A stretch of 64,000 bases of DNA. It comes from Pseudomonas sp. Its GTDB lineage: Bacteria > Pseudomonadota > Gammaproteobacteria > Pseudomonadales > Pseudomonadaceae. The stretch lies in NCBI RefSeq assembly GCF_030698175.1, contig NZ_JAUYNT010000029.1, positions 62,001 to 126,000 on the forward strand, given 5' to 3'. The notes beneath the pieces were generated by a model. The model was not told the origin of the DNA, did no database searches, and saw only the letters and a program-made list of their open reading frames with translations. Shown here in pieces: positions 1 through 8,230 of this stretch. How positions within the stretch are numbered: the stretch's first letter is position 1; each line of letters opens with the position of its first letter. The position numbers and the translations under genes are program-made.

Positions 1-656
1 CTGCCTTTGGGGCCATTCAGGTTGTTGCGGGTGACGGCGCTGCGCAGGTCTTCCAGGCTCAGGCCGTAAGACGCCAAGGCATTCGGGTTAGCGCGGATGC
101 GTACCGCCGGGCGCTGACCGCCGCCAATACTGACCAGGCCGACGCCGGATATTTGCGATATTTTCTGCGCCAGGCGGGTGTCCACCAGGTCCTGAATCTG
201 CGCCAGCGGCAGGCTGTCGGAGACGATTGCCAGGCTCATGATGGGTGCATCGGCCGGGTTAACCTTGCTGAACACCGGTGGAGTCGGCAGGTCTTTCGGT
301 AGCAGGCTGGCGGCCACGTTAATCGCCGCCTGCACGTCTTGCTCGGCCACATCCAGATTGGTCGCCAGGCTAAAACGCAGGGTCAGCAGCGAGGCGCCAC
401 CGGAGCTGCTGGAGCTCATTTCAGTTAAGCCGGCGATCTGCCCAAACTGGCTTTCCAGCGGCGCGGTGACCGTCGAGGTGATGATTTCCGGGCTGGCGCC
501 GGGATACAGGGTGACCACCTGAATGGTTGGGTAGTCGACCTCGGGCAAGGCCGCCACCGGCAAAATCCGGTAGGCAATCAAACCCGCCAGCAGAATGGCC
601 ACCATCAATAAAGTGGTGGCCACCGGCCGTAAGATAAACAGCCGTGACGGGTTCAT
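1..656 (-). CDS. mdtB: RND multidrug efflux permease, N-terminal part (MdtB/MuxB-like)
   Basis: This is the first 218 or so residues of an inner-membrane proton-driven RND efflux pump; the rest lies beyond the window edge. The protein starts MNPSRLFILRPVATTLLMVA, the typical first transmembrane helix, followed by the periplasmic porter-domain signature LPEVDYPTIQVVTLYPGASP and the SSSSSGGASLLTLRFSL stretch typical of the MdtB/MuxB branch. Its ATG overlaps the TGA of the upstream adaptor gene in an ATGA arrangement, so the two are translationally coupled. By analogy with mdtABC/muxABC, a second permease and perhaps an outer-membrane channel should follow outside the window. Substrates cannot be read from sequence. 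Confidence 0.9.
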   Translation of the reverse strand, partial: MNPSRLFILRPVATTLLMVAILLAGLIAYRILPVAALPEVDYPTIQVVTLYPGASPEIITSTVTAPLESQFGQIAGLTEMSSSSSGGASLLTLRFSLATNLDVAEQDVQAAINVAASLLPKDLPTPPVFSKVNPADAPIMSLAIVSDSLPLAQIQDLVDTRLAQKISQISGVGLVSIGGGQRPAVRIRANPNALASYGLSLEDLRSAVTRNNLNGPKG

Positions 657-1855
657 GGTTTAGTGGCAGTGGGGAGTTGGGAGTGGGCAGTAGGGGCTGG
701 GGATGCGACCTTGACCTGCATATCTTCGCGCAAACGGTCGACGCCTTCGGTTACCACCCGCTCACCAAAGCTCAGGCCGCTGAGCACTTGTAACTGTTCA
801 CCACTGGTGGCGCCGGCGCTGATATTGCGCAGGTGCACCTTGTCGCTGTCATCCAGCACATAGACGAAACTGCCCTGGGTGCCGCGCTGCACCGCGTTCG
901 CCGGTATCACTAGGGCATCGTGCAGGGTTTGCGCCAGCAAGCGCACATTGACGAACTGATTGGGAAACAGCGCTTTATCGCCGTTATCGAAACGCGCCTT
1001 GAGTTTCAGGGTGCCGGTGCTGATGTCGATCTGGTTGTCGAGGGTGGCCAGCACGCCCTCGGCCAATTGCAGGCTTTGGTTACGATCCAGGGCCACCGCC
1101 GGCAAGGGCTTGCCAGTGGCCATTTGCTGGCGAATCAACGGCAGCTGCTGCTCGGGCAGGCTAAACACCACTGCGATGGGTTTAACCTGGGTAATCACCA
1201 CTATGCCGGTGGTATCGCCGGTGCTGATCAGGTTGCCGACATCGACTTTACGCAAGCCCAAGCGGCCGCTGATCGGTGCGCGAACCTCGGTGAATTGCAG
1301 GTTGAGCTTGGCCTGATTGACCGCCGCCTGATTGGCTTTGAGGGTACCCTGGTATTGATTGACCAGCGCCAATTGGGTGTCGAGGGTCTGTTTGGCGATG
1401 GAGTCCTGGGCAAACAGTCCGCGGTAGCGTTCTAGGTCGATCTGAGCATTCATCAGCTGCGCCTGATCACGCTGCTGCGCCCCTTCGGCCTGCTCCAGGG
1501 CGACGCGAAAGCTACGTGGATCAATCAGCGCCAACAGGTCGCCGGCCTTGACCTCCTGGCCTTCTTCAAACAGCACCTTGAGCAACTCGCCATCGACCCG
1601 GCTGCGCACTATCACGGTGTTATAGGCCGTCACCGTGCCCAAACCATTGAAGTACACCGGCAAGTCGGTGCGTTGCACGGTGGCGGCGCTGACCAAAAAA
1701 TCGCCGCCCACAGCAGCTTTTTTGCCTTCGCGCTCAACGGCGTTGGGCTTGGCCAATTGCTGTACCAATAGCAGCAAGCCAACCAGCACCAAGGCGCTGA
1801 TCAGCCACGGCCGCAGAGTCAGAAATAGGCTGTGTTGCTTCGAGGTCGCGGGCAT
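653..1855 (-). CDS. mdtA: RND efflux membrane fusion protein (MdtA/MuxA-like)
   Basis: Periplasmic adaptor of about 400 residues that links an RND permease to an outer-membrane channel. A single N-terminal membrane helix (PWLISALVLVGLLLLVQQLA) is followed by the lipoyl/barrel-sandwich half motif (VRSRVDGELLKVLFEEGQEV), an alpha-hairpin rich in Q, A and L, the second lipoyl half (VRAPISGRLGLRKVDVGNLI) and a beta-barrel region. An upstream in-frame start would add 19 residues; I chose the ATG at 1855 because it puts a short basic-polar head directly before the anchor helix, as in MdtA. The stop codon overlaps the start of the permease gene. Specificity is unknown. Confidence 0.9.
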   Translation of the reverse strand: MPATSKQHSLFLTLRPWLISALVLVGLLLLVQQLAKPNAVEREGKKAAVGGDFLVSAATVQRTDLPVYFNGLGTVTAYNTVIVRSRVDGELLKVLFEEGQEVKAGDLLALIDPRSFRVALEQAEGAQQRDQAQLMNAQIDLERYRGLFAQDSIAKQTLDTQLALVNQYQGTLKANQAAVNQAKLNLQFTEVRAPISGRLGLRKVDVGNLISTGDTTGIVVITQVKPIAVVFSLPEQQLPLIRQQMATGKPLPAVALDRNQSLQLAEGVLATLDNQIDISTGTLKLKARFDNGDKALFPNQFVNVRLLAQTLHDALVIPANAVQRGTQGSFVYVLDDSDKVHLRNISAGATSGEQLQVLSGLSFGERVVTEGVDRLREDMQVKVASPAPTAHSQLPTATKP

Positions 1856-1996
1856 GGGTTTCACAGTGCGGGAATGTGCGCGCAACCTTAGGCATTTAGC
1901 GCCGCGAAGCAAAGCCTCTTTACCGGCTTTTTACTTACCGGGCATTTCAGGCCGGCAACAGCCGCCGACCGCCCCGCTCAGCCGCTGCCAAGCAAG

Positions 1997-3046
1997 TCAG
2001 CTGATATAGAGCTTGCTGGAGCCGGGCAATTGCTCAACCAACTGCCAGCCAAGCATCTGCGCCGGGGTGTAATAACCGCCAGCCGGCGGGTTAGCCAGTA
2101 CGCACTGCACCACATGCACGGCGCTGTGAGCGGTCAACTCATAACCGTTATTGGTTTCAATTCGCGCCGTTTTAATCTGACCTTGGGCGTTGCGTACCTC
2201 GCCCCACACGGCAGTGCGCAGGGTTGCCCGTTGCGCAGCCGTGGGGCCCTTAACCCAACGGCCGATGACCGCGTTGAGCAGGCGCTGTAGCCAGGGCCAA
2301 GCGAATGCCGGGCGCAGCCCATCGAGGGCGCGCAGCAACTGAATCATGGGTTTTGGCGTTGGCACATACACGCTGATGGTGGCGATGCCGGTGCTGTAGA
2401 ACGCCGTGACCACATCGCCCCAAGGAATGCTCATGGCCCATTTGGGGCCATAGCCAAAATCACAAATACGTTTCTTGTAGGCCGTTGGCACGCTGCGCAG
2501 CACGCCCTGCTCGCGCACTTTGCCGCCAGCGGCGAGATTTTCCAGCAGGGTTTTACTGGTGCCCGGGCTTAGGCCGCTGGCGGTATCAAAGCCCAGGCTC
2601 AACTCGATGGCATCCGGCATGGCCGCTTTAAGGGCCACGGCCAAGCAATCGGTGGGCACCACGTCAAAGCCGACTCCTGGGCAAATCACTATGCCGGCGG
2701 TTTGGGCCGTCTCATGCAGGCTGTGAGCGTGCTCAAAAACGCTGTATTCGCCGGTGATATCCAAATAGTGCGCACCTGCCGCCAAGCAAGCCTGCAACAT
2801 GGGCGCGGCAGTGGCGGAAAACGGCCCGGCGCAATTAAGTACCAATTGCACATCGGCCAAGGCTTTGGCGCAGGCGATTGAATTGGATAAATCAAACTGG
2901 CGCACCGGCAAGCCGGTTTCCTCGCCCATGCGCCGAATATCGGCGCTGCGCCCAGCCAGGATCGGCTGCAGGCCAAGGCTCTTGGCGTGCAATGCAATCA
3001 AGCGCCCGGTGTAGCCGTTGGCGCCATAAATAAGCCAGTTTTTCAT
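1997..3046 (-). CDS. Saccharopine dehydrogenase-like NAD(P)-binding oxidoreductase
   Basis: This 349-residue protein opens with a Rossmann fold, NWLIYGANGYTGRLIALHAK, followed by LAGRS, NCAGPFS and the DITGE stretch typical of saccharopine-dehydrogenase-like and trans-acting enoyl reductase proteins. That family includes true saccharopine dehydrogenases, homospermidine-type enzymes and enoyl reductases acting on lipid intermediates, so the substrate cannot be assigned. It is cytoplasmic, with no signal peptide. It stands alone between the efflux adaptor (convergent spacing about 140 bp, same strand) and tpx, with a small hairpin on the tpx side. Confidence 0.8.
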   Translation of the reverse strand: MKNWLIYGANGYTGRLIALHAKSLGLQPILAGRSADIRRMGEETGLPVRQFDLSNSIACAKALADVQLVLNCAGPFSATAAPMLQACLAAGAHYLDITGEYSVFEHAHSLHETAQTAGIVICPGVGFDVVPTDCLAVALKAAMPDAIELSLGFDTASGLSPGTSKTLLENLAAGGKVREQGVLRSVPTAYKKRICDFGYGPKWAMSIPWGDVVTAFYSTGIATISVYVPTPKPMIQLLRALDGLRPAFAWPWLQRLLNAVIGRWVKGPTAAQRATLRTAVWGEVRNAQGQIKTARIETNNGYELTAHSAVHVVQCVLANPPAGGYYTPAQMLGWQLVEQLPGSSKLYIS

Positions 3047-3121
3047 TGGGCGGTACTCACTGAGTGTTGGCGGGTTTGCCTTACGCAGGCGGCAATTAAA
3101 TAGCCGAACTTAAAACACCAA

Positions 3122-3141
3122 CGGCCCGCCAAGGCGAGCCG
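3122..3141 (-). terminator. Putative terminator downstream of tpx
   Basis: Hairpin with near-complementary 9-nt arms (CGGCCCGCC and GGCGAGCCG, one mismatch) around an AA loop, just past the tpx stop codon. On the minus strand it is followed by a T-rich stretch (GTTGGTGTTTTAAG), so it could act as a weak intrinsic terminator for tpx. Confidence 0.45.
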
Positions 3142-3160
3142 CTGGACTAGCTATGCGGAG

Positions 3161-3661
3161 TTACAGCAATACGGCAGTAGCGGCGGCATAGTCGGGTTCA
3201 TTACCGATTTCGGCGACTAACTCGCTGTGCAGCACCTGGTCGTTTTCGTCCAGGACTACCACGGCACGGGCAGCAACGCCGGCCAGTGGACCGCTGGCGA
3301 TGGCTACGCCGTAGTCTTGCAGAAAGGCGGCGCCGCGCATGGTCGACAGATTGACTACATTGGTCAGACCTTCGGCGCCGCAAAAGCGTGACTGGGCAAA
3401 GGGCAGATCAGCCGAAATACACAGCACCACGGTGTTGGCCAGCTTGCTGGTTTCAGCATTGAATTTGCGCACCGAGGTGGCGCAGGTTGGCGTATCAACA
3501 CTTGGGAAAATGTTCAGCACTTTGCGTTTGCCGGCAAACTTGCTCAACGAAACATCGGCCAAATCGTTGCCAACCAAGGTAAAGGCCGGGGCGGTTTTGC
3601 CCGTCTGAGGAAGCGCGCCGGAGACTTGAACCGGATTGCCGTGCAGGGTTACTTGAGACAT
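3161..3661 (-). CDS. tpx: Thiol peroxidase Tpx
   Basis: Atypical 2-Cys peroxiredoxin of 166 residues that reduces lipid and hydrogen peroxides using thioredoxin. The peroxidatic cysteine lies in the motif SVDTPTCATSVRKFN (Cys60) and the resolving cysteine in SRFCGAEG (Cys94), both as expected for Tpx; the length matches the family. The TSVRKF block and FAQSRFCGAEG block distinguish Tpx from AhpC and Bcp. The gene is monocistronic, read leftward, with a GGAG-like ribosome site before ATG at 3661. Confidence 0.95.
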   Translation of the reverse strand: MSQVTLHGNPVQVSGALPQTGKTAPAFTLVGNDLADVSLSKFAGKRKVLNIFPSVDTPTCATSVRKFNAETSKLANTVVLCISADLPFAQSRFCGAEGLTNVVNLSTMRGAAFLQDYGVAIASGPLAGVAARAVVVLDENDQVLHSELVAEIGNEPDYAAATAVLL

Positions 3662-3783
3662 GGGAGTTCCTTTAAAGGGTCAATGGGAGGCCTAGTAAAA
3701 CACGCCCGGATTAAAAATTGCCGCCAAAGTCAGATTTTATGCTGGGCAAAATATTGCCTCAATAACACCTTGAATAATGCGAG

Positions 3784-4425
3784 TTAAGCGCTGGCTTTAG
3801 CCAACATCTGTGGGCTTGGGTGAAACAATACGTGCTCAACGATAGGCCCGACGGCCACCTCGCCGATCTTGCTGTAGCCCTGGCGCTGGTAGAACTCCAG
3901 ATAACGGCTATTGCCAGTGTCGAGTACTACGCCTTGCGAATGTGGGTCTTGCGCGCACCAGTCGTGCAGCACCGCCAGCAGTTGCTCACCCAGATGCTTG
4001 CCCTGAAATTCGGGATGCACGCCCATCAGTGGCAACAAGTGATGGGGGCCATCGGGTAAACAGGCGGTCACCGCCGCGTGATAGTCCAGATAGCGCCGCG
4101 TGCCGCGAAACCCTGCCGTCAGCAACATGCGCAGGCGCCAGCTCCAGCTTTCGGTAATTTCCAGGCGGCGCATGGGCGGTGCCACTAGCACTATCGCCGC
4201 CAGGCGGTCATCTATCAGCAAACCAATCGCCGGCAGCTCCTCGGCAAAGTGCCGCTGCACCAATTCGCGCACAGTGGCGCGCACGCGCTGGTCGTAGCCG
4301 GCGCGCTGGGCTTCAAATAAGTAGGCAAAAGTCGGTTCGTGGCGGTACGCGTGATACAGCAGGGAACGCGCCTCGCGGGCGTAACCGCTATCGAGCATTC
4401 GAACTTCAACGGGCGATGTGGGCAT
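3784..4425 (-). CDS. GNAT-family N-acetyltransferase
   Basis: Predicted acetyl-CoA-dependent acetyltransferase of 213 residues. The GNAT acetyl-CoA binding segment is seen as LMGVHPEFQGKHLGEQLL, followed by VVLDTGNSRYLEFYQRQGYS, which forms the usual C-terminal strand-helix pair. A longer reading frame extends to 4539, but the ATG at 4425 has a good AGAGG ribosome site seven bases upstream and begins at the typical start of the fold (MPTSPVEVRMLD). The substrate is unknown. It is divergent from xthA, about 140 bp away. Confidence 0.8.
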   Translation of the reverse strand: MPTSPVEVRMLDSGYAREARSLLYHAYRHEPTFAYLFEAQRAGYDQRVRATVRELVQRHFAEELPAIGLLIDDRLAAIVLVAPPMRRLEITESWSWRLRMLLTAGFRGTRRYLDYHAAVTACLPDGPHHLLPLMGVHPEFQGKHLGEQLLAVLHDWCAQDPHSQGVVLDTGNSRYLEFYQRQGYSKIGEVAVGPIVEHVLFHPSPQMLAKASA

Positions 4426-4566
4426 GGGACCTCTTATATGTTTTAGGTTATGGGTCTGTTCTGGCACGTTAGCACCGCAGCTCTGTGGCTGCCAGATAAC
4501 TGGTCGGCCGCAGAGCAGATCGGCTAGCATCGCTACCACTAAAACCGAATCCCCAGGACCGCCCCC

Positions 4567-5379
4567 ATGAAGATTGTTTCGTTCAATATCAACGGCCTGC
4601 GCGCCCGCCCCGATCAGTTAGCGGCGCTGATCGACAAGCACAAACCCGATGTAATAGGCCTGCAGGAAACCAAAGTCAGCGACGAGCAATTCCCCCTGGA
4701 GATGGTCGAAACGCTTGGCTATCAGGTGCATTATCACGGCCAAAAAGGTCATTACGGTGTGGCCTTACTGTCGCGTCAAGCGCCCCTCAGCCTGCATAAA
4801 GGCTTTGCCGGTGATGCCGAAGACGCCCAGCGGCGCTTTATCTGGGGCACCTTCGCCGATGCTGATGGCCAGCCCATTACCATCATGAATGGCTACTTTC
4901 CCCAGGGCGAAAGCCGTGACCACCCCACCAAATTCCCGGCCAAGACGCAGTTTTACGCCGACCTGCAAGCGCTGCTCGAAAGCCAGTTCCAGCCAACCCA
5001 GCCGCTGATAGTGATGGGCGACATCAATATCTCCCCCGAAGATTGCGATATCGGTATCGGCGAAGAGAACCGTAAACGCTGGCTGCGCACTGGCAAGTGC
5101 AGCTTCCTGCCCGAGGAGCGCGAGTGGCTGCAACGCCTTAAGGATTGGGGCCTGCACGACAGCTACCGGCAGCTCTACCCCGAGGTGAATGATTGCTTTA
5201 GCTGGTTTGATTACCGCAGCCGTGGCTTCGAGGACCAACCCAAGCGCGGCCTGCGCATCGACGTGATCATGGCCAGCACGGCGCTGCAAAACCGCATCCA
5301 GGCGGCCGGCATCGACTATGAACTGCGCGGTATGGAGAAGCCCTCGGACCACGCCCCGATCTGGCTGCAGTTGAGCTAG
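4567..5379 (+). CDS. xthA: Exodeoxyribonuclease III
   Basis: AP endonuclease and 3'-5' exonuclease of base-excision repair, 270 residues. The EEP-fold motifs are all present: MKIVSFNINGLRARP at the start, VIGLQETKV with the metal-binding Glu, NGYFPQGESRD, GDINISPEDCDIGIG, and the catalytic SDHAPIW at the end. It carries the RKRWLRTGKC insertion typical of the ExoIII (XthA) branch. Start is the ATG directly after CCGCCCCC; no strong Shine-Dalgarno is evident. Divergently transcribed from the GNAT gene. Confidence 0.95.
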   Translation: MKIVSFNINGLRARPDQLAALIDKHKPDVIGLQETKVSDEQFPLEMVETLGYQVHYHGQKGHYGVALLSRQAPLSLHKGFAGDAEDAQRRFIWGTFADADGQPITIMNGYFPQGESRDHPTKFPAKTQFYADLQALLESQFQPTQPLIVMGDINISPEDCDIGIGEENRKRWLRTGKCSFLPEEREWLQRLKDWGLHDSYRQLYPEVNDCFSWFDYRSRGFEDQPKRGLRIDVIMASTALQNRIQAAGIDYELRGMEKPSDHAPIWLQLS

Positions 5380-5497
5380 CCACGCGCGGGTAACGCCCGC
5401 ACTAGAGCCATAACCGGCCAGTCGCTGTCATCTTTCGGTAACTTATCTGACTTAATCTGCGCAGCACGTTCCTCCCTAACCTAAGGTGCATGCCCGC

Positions 5498-6880
5498 ATG
5501 CTGCGCAACCCGTCTACCACTGAACACGATACCTGGGGCCGCACCAGCGGCTGGTTGATTCTTGGCTTTCTCTGCTACGCCCTGCCTTGGCGGGTGTTCG
5601 CCGCCCTGCCCTTACCGCCCGAGGGACAACCGGCATTGCAGATCCAGGGTTCCAACACCATAGGCGCCAAGCTTGGCCCAGCCTTGGTTAAGGGTTTGCT
5701 GGAGGAACAAGGCTTTCAGGATGTGCGCATTGAGGCCGACAAGCTCGCCAATGAACAGCGCGTGTCCGGCGTTAACGCCGCCAAGCAGCGGGTATTTATC
5801 GAGGTGGCGGCCCACGGTTCAGGCACCGCTTTTGTGGCCTTGAAAGATGCCAGCGCGCAGTTAGGCGCCAGCTCTCGACCGATTAAAGCCGCCGAGGCCC
5901 AAGCCTTGTCGAGCCTGGGCGACTTTCACAGCGCCGCCGCCGAACACATCATCGCCATCGACGGTTTGGCCGTGATTCTTAACCAGCAAAACCCACTGGC
6001 CAGCCTCACCACCAGCCAGATAGCCCAAGTGTTTAGCGGCGAGATTAAAACCTGGGAGGAACTCGGCGGCAGCGGCGGACCTATTCATCTATATGCCCGC
6101 GACGACAAATCCGGCACCTTCGATACCTTCAAGGAACTGGTGCTGACGGCTAACGGTAAAACCTTGGCGACCAGCAGCCAGCGCTTCGAGTCCAGCGAGC
6201 AGTTGTCCGATGCCGTCAGCCACGACCCGCAAGGCATCGGCTTTATCGGGCTGCCCTATATTCGCCAAGCCAAGGCCCTGGCGGTGACCGATGGCGAATC
6301 GCGGCCCATGTTGCCAACCGCCACCCTGGTGGCGACTGAAGACTATCCGCTGTCGCGCCGCTTGTTTTTTTACAATCCGCCCAGCGCCAACAACCCCTGG
6401 GTGCAAGCCCTGGTGCAGTTCGCCCACAGCGACAAAGGCCAGGCGCTGGTCGAGAAAGTCGGCTTCGTGCCGCAGACGGTCAGCGCCGTTAGGGTTAATG
6501 CCAGCTCCAGCATGCCGCCGATCTACCGCGAACTGGCCCATCAGGCTCAGCGCCTGACCGTCAATTTTCGCTTCCAGCAAGGCAGCGCCAACCTAGACAA
6601 CAAGGCCCTACGCGATGTTGAACGGGTGCTTGAATACCTGGATAAACAGCAGAAAACCCAGCACAAGGTGGTGCTGGTTGGCTTTGGCGACCCTAAGGTG
6701 GATGAGGCCCATGCGCTGATTCTGTCTAAATGGCGTGCCCAAGTGGTCCGTCGCGAGCTGACTAAGGGGCGGGTGATCATCGATAAAATCATCGGCTTTG
6801 GCGCCCAATTGCCGGTCGCCAATAACCAGGGCGACGAAGGCCGCAGCAAAAACCGCCGGGTTGAGGTGTGGGTTTACTAG
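5498..6880 (+). CDS. PstS-like phosphate-binding protein fused to an OmpA peptidoglycan-binding domain
   Basis: About 460 residues in two domains. After an atypically long N-terminal signal/anchor (hydrophobic GWLILGFLCYALPWRVFA) comes a PBP-like domain, about residues 45-320, with the phosphate-binding-type motifs GSNTIG, AHGSGTAF, SRPI and YARDDKSGTFDTFKEL. Residues about 350-460 are an OmpA C-terminal domain, with VNFRFQQGSANLD and NNQGDEGRSKNRRVEVWVY at its end. It is probably periplasmic and tethered to peptidoglycan. A GTG twelve bases upstream is possible, but AAGGT lies better placed for the ATG at 5498. No pst transporter genes are nearby. It may sense or store phosphate rather than feed a permease; that is inference. 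Confidence 0.85.
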   Translation: MLRNPSTTEHDTWGRTSGWLILGFLCYALPWRVFAALPLPPEGQPALQIQGSNTIGAKLGPALVKGLLEEQGFQDVRIEADKLANEQRVSGVNAAKQRVFIEVAAHGSGTAFVALKDASAQLGASSRPIKAAEAQALSSLGDFHSAAAEHIIAIDGLAVILNQQNPLASLTTSQIAQVFSGEIKTWEELGGSGGPIHLYARDDKSGTFDTFKELVLTANGKTLATSSQRFESSEQLSDAVSHDPQGIGFIGLPYIRQAKALAVTDGESRPMLPTATLVATEDYPLSRRLFFYNPPSANNPWVQALVQFAHSDKGQALVEKVGFVPQTVSAVRVNASSSMPPIYRELAHQAQRLTVNFRFQQGSANLDNKALRDVERVLEYLDKQQKTQHKVVLVGFGDPKVDEAHALILSKWRAQVVRRELTKGRVIIDKIIGFGAQLPVANNQGDEGRSKNRRVEVWVY

Positions 6881-6904
6881 GCCAAGCGCCGCGCACCGGC
6901 ATAA

Positions 6905-6941
6905 AAAAGCCGAGGCCCGCTAGATGCGGGCCTCGGCTTTT
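6905..6941 (+). terminator. Intrinsic terminator (duplicate of the one at 26241)
   Basis: Perfect inverted repeat AAAAGCCGAGGCCCGC / GCGGGCCTCGGCTTTT around a TAGAT loop, ending in a T run. It can end the PstS/OmpA transcript. It is nearly identical to the hairpin at 26241-26279 and forms one end of the duplicated, decayed segment that continues to 7282. Confidence 0.85.
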
Positions 6942-6975
6942 CTACCTGTGGGTTTGGATTAGCGCCACCGGAGAT

Positions 6976-7018
6976 TTAACGCGCCATATATTTTCCGATC
7001 TCAAACTTGCCAATCGCC
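6976..7018 (-). pseudogene. Remnant of the 3' end of an acyl-CoA dehydrogenase gene
   Basis: The minus strand encodes AIGKFEIGKYMAR then stop, exactly the C-terminal residues of the intact acyl-CoA dehydrogenase at 26301-27509. Several bases differ at synonymous positions, so the copy is not recent. The similarity stops at 7018, where it joins the LysR remnant. Everything upstream in the dehydrogenase gene, the intergenic region and the first part of the LysR gene are missing, consistent with an internal deletion. Confidence 0.85.
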
Positions 7019-7282
7019 CTGCGCTCGCAGCACTACCTGATGGCCTCATTGGTGATGCAGCAAACCGATATGGCCATGACCGTCACCTAAAGCTTTGCCC
7101 GCCGGCACGACCTGCATACGGTGGAGTTGCCGGTCAGCGCCGTGCCCGCGTAAGAAACCCACCTGTAGTGGCACGAAAGCACCGACCAAGATCCCGCCAA
7201 CCGCTGGATGCGCGAACAACTGATCGAACTGGCGCAACTGCTGAGCAGCCAAGAGAAAACCGTGGCAACGCCTAAGGGTTAA
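7019..7282 (+). pseudogene. Decayed C-terminal fragment of a LysR-family regulator
   Basis: Reading from 7019 gives LRSQHYLMASLVMQQTDMAM and so on, closely matching the C-terminal part of the LysR protein encoded at 27670-28587. Three in-frame stop codons interrupt it: TAA at 7088 (Glu codon in the intact copy), TAA at 7151 (Gln) and TAG at 7166 (Tyr). The frame is otherwise kept to a TAA at 7280. No start or DNA-binding domain remains, so it cannot make a functional regulator. Confidence 0.9.
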
Positions 7283-7284
7283 AA

Positions 7285-7389
7285 GCTTGCTTCGCGGGTC
7301 TTTTTTAGAAAATCCGCTCCACACCAGCCCGGCACCCGCGGCAATTTCCCTGTAGGAGGGAATTTATCCGCGACTGGCCGGTGCAGACA
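7285..7389. repeat. REP-derived block left of the toxin-antitoxin pair
   Basis: Contains GCTTGCTTCGCGG, then AATCCGCTCC and AGCCCGGCACC, then TGTAGGAG followed by AATTTATCCGCGACTGG and CGGTGCAGACA. The first half recurs at 8231-8310 on the other side of the toxin-antitoxin genes. The second half recurs at 8665-8700 and, inverted, at 12374-12411. It resembles the common pseudomonad REP with short fixed flanks. Confidence 0.7.
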
Positions 7390-7441
7390 ACACCAGCACC
7401 AAGGCTAACGCCCTTTACTACGCCCCTTTAACGCTTGAGTG

Positions 7442-7461
7442 GTGCACCATTTTAGGTACAC
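7442..7461. promoter_or_regulatory. Putative operator of the toxin-antitoxin operon
   Basis: Imperfect palindrome GTGCACC-ATTTTA-GGTACAC (6 of 7 arm positions pair), ending seven bases before the toxin start codon. Type II antitoxins usually repress their own operon from such sites, so this is a likely binding site for the downstream HTH antitoxin. Confidence 0.45.
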
Positions 7462-7468
7462 TTCAGGC

Positions 7469-7810
7469 ATGACAGACATTCCTCCCATTCTTAGCGTTCG
7501 CTTTTTCCGCACCGATGCAGGCAACGAGCCGGTGCGCGAATGGCTGACCGACCTCCCGAGGGAGGCAAGAAGGCTGATCGGCACGGACATCAAGACCGTT
7601 CAGTTTGGCTGGCCCATCGGGATGCCGGTGGTGCGCAAACTCGACAGCGGCCTCTGGGAGGTTCGCACCAGCCTTGGCGACACCATCGCCCGCGTCATCT
7701 TTACGGTTGTAGGTACCGACATGGTGTTGCTCCACGGCTTCATCAAGAAAAGCCAGAAAACCCCGGCGGTTGACTTAAATACCGCCAAACAGCGCAAGGC
7801 AAGACTATGA
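7469..7810 (+). CDS. HigB/RelE-type toxin (Gp49-like, DUF891)
   Basis: 113-residue protein with the pattern of the phage-derived Gp49-like/HigB toxins: SVRFFRTDAGNEPVREWLTDL, then DIKTVQFGWPIGMPVVRKL and LWEVRTSLGDTIARVIFTV, ending LLHGFIKKSQKTP. In this family these segments form the RelE fold that cleaves mRNA on the ribosome. An in-frame upstream start would lie inside the operator-like palindrome, so I place the start at 7469. The antitoxin gene follows after 10 bp, giving the toxin-first order typical of higBA. Confidence 0.85.
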   Translation: MTDIPPILSVRFFRTDAGNEPVREWLTDLPREARRLIGTDIKTVQFGWPIGMPVVRKLDSGLWEVRTSLGDTIARVIFTVVGTDMVLLHGFIKKSQKTPAVDLNTAKQRKARL

Positions 7811-7820
7811 GGTACAGCGT

Positions 7821-8123
7821 ATGAACAAGCACATCGGTTCCAATTTCGACGACTTCCTTGCAGAGCAAGGCCTGGTAGAGGAAGTTTCCGCAGCCGCCCT
7901 TAAGCGCGTTATTGCGTGGCAGATTGCCGAAGCTATGAAAACGCAACACGTCAGCAAGAAGGCCCTCGCCGAGCGCATGCACACCAGCCGTACCGCCGTG
8001 GATCGGGCGCTCGACCAGAACGACGCAGGCATGACGCTAGCCACCTTGGCCAGCGCCGCCCGCGCCTTGGGCCGGCGCGTGGAAGTACGACTAATCCCTG
8101 AAGGCGACGCCGCTCACGCCTAA
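7821..8123 (+). CDS. HTH (XRE-type) antitoxin of the HigBA-like pair
   Basis: 100-residue protein with a central helix-turn-helix, SKKALAERMHTSRTAVDRAL followed by LATLASAARALGRRVEVRL, typical of HigA-like antitoxins. The N-terminal part (FDDFLAEQGLVEEVSAAALK) resembles the regions with which such antitoxins bind their toxin. It is preceded by GAGG at a usable distance from the ATG and lies 10 bp after the toxin, so the two are almost surely cotranscribed. Confidence 0.85.
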   Translation: MNKHIGSNFDDFLAEQGLVEEVSAAALKRVIAWQIAEAMKTQHVSKKALAERMHTSRTAVDRALDQNDAGMTLATLASAARALGRRVEVRLIPEGDAAHA

Positions 8124-8230
8124 GGCAATCGATGGTTAAAGGGGGGGGGCGTAGTGATTTATGCCTAAAAATCGCTACGACCCCCTTTAAGACGCTACCT
8201 GGGTATCCGCAGGATTGTTAGCGAACTCAC

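Noticed and set aside
6868..7275. Plus-strand 135-codon gene after the PstS/OmpA fusion
   Set aside because: It runs through the terminator hairpin and the decayed LysR fragment in another frame; chance reading.
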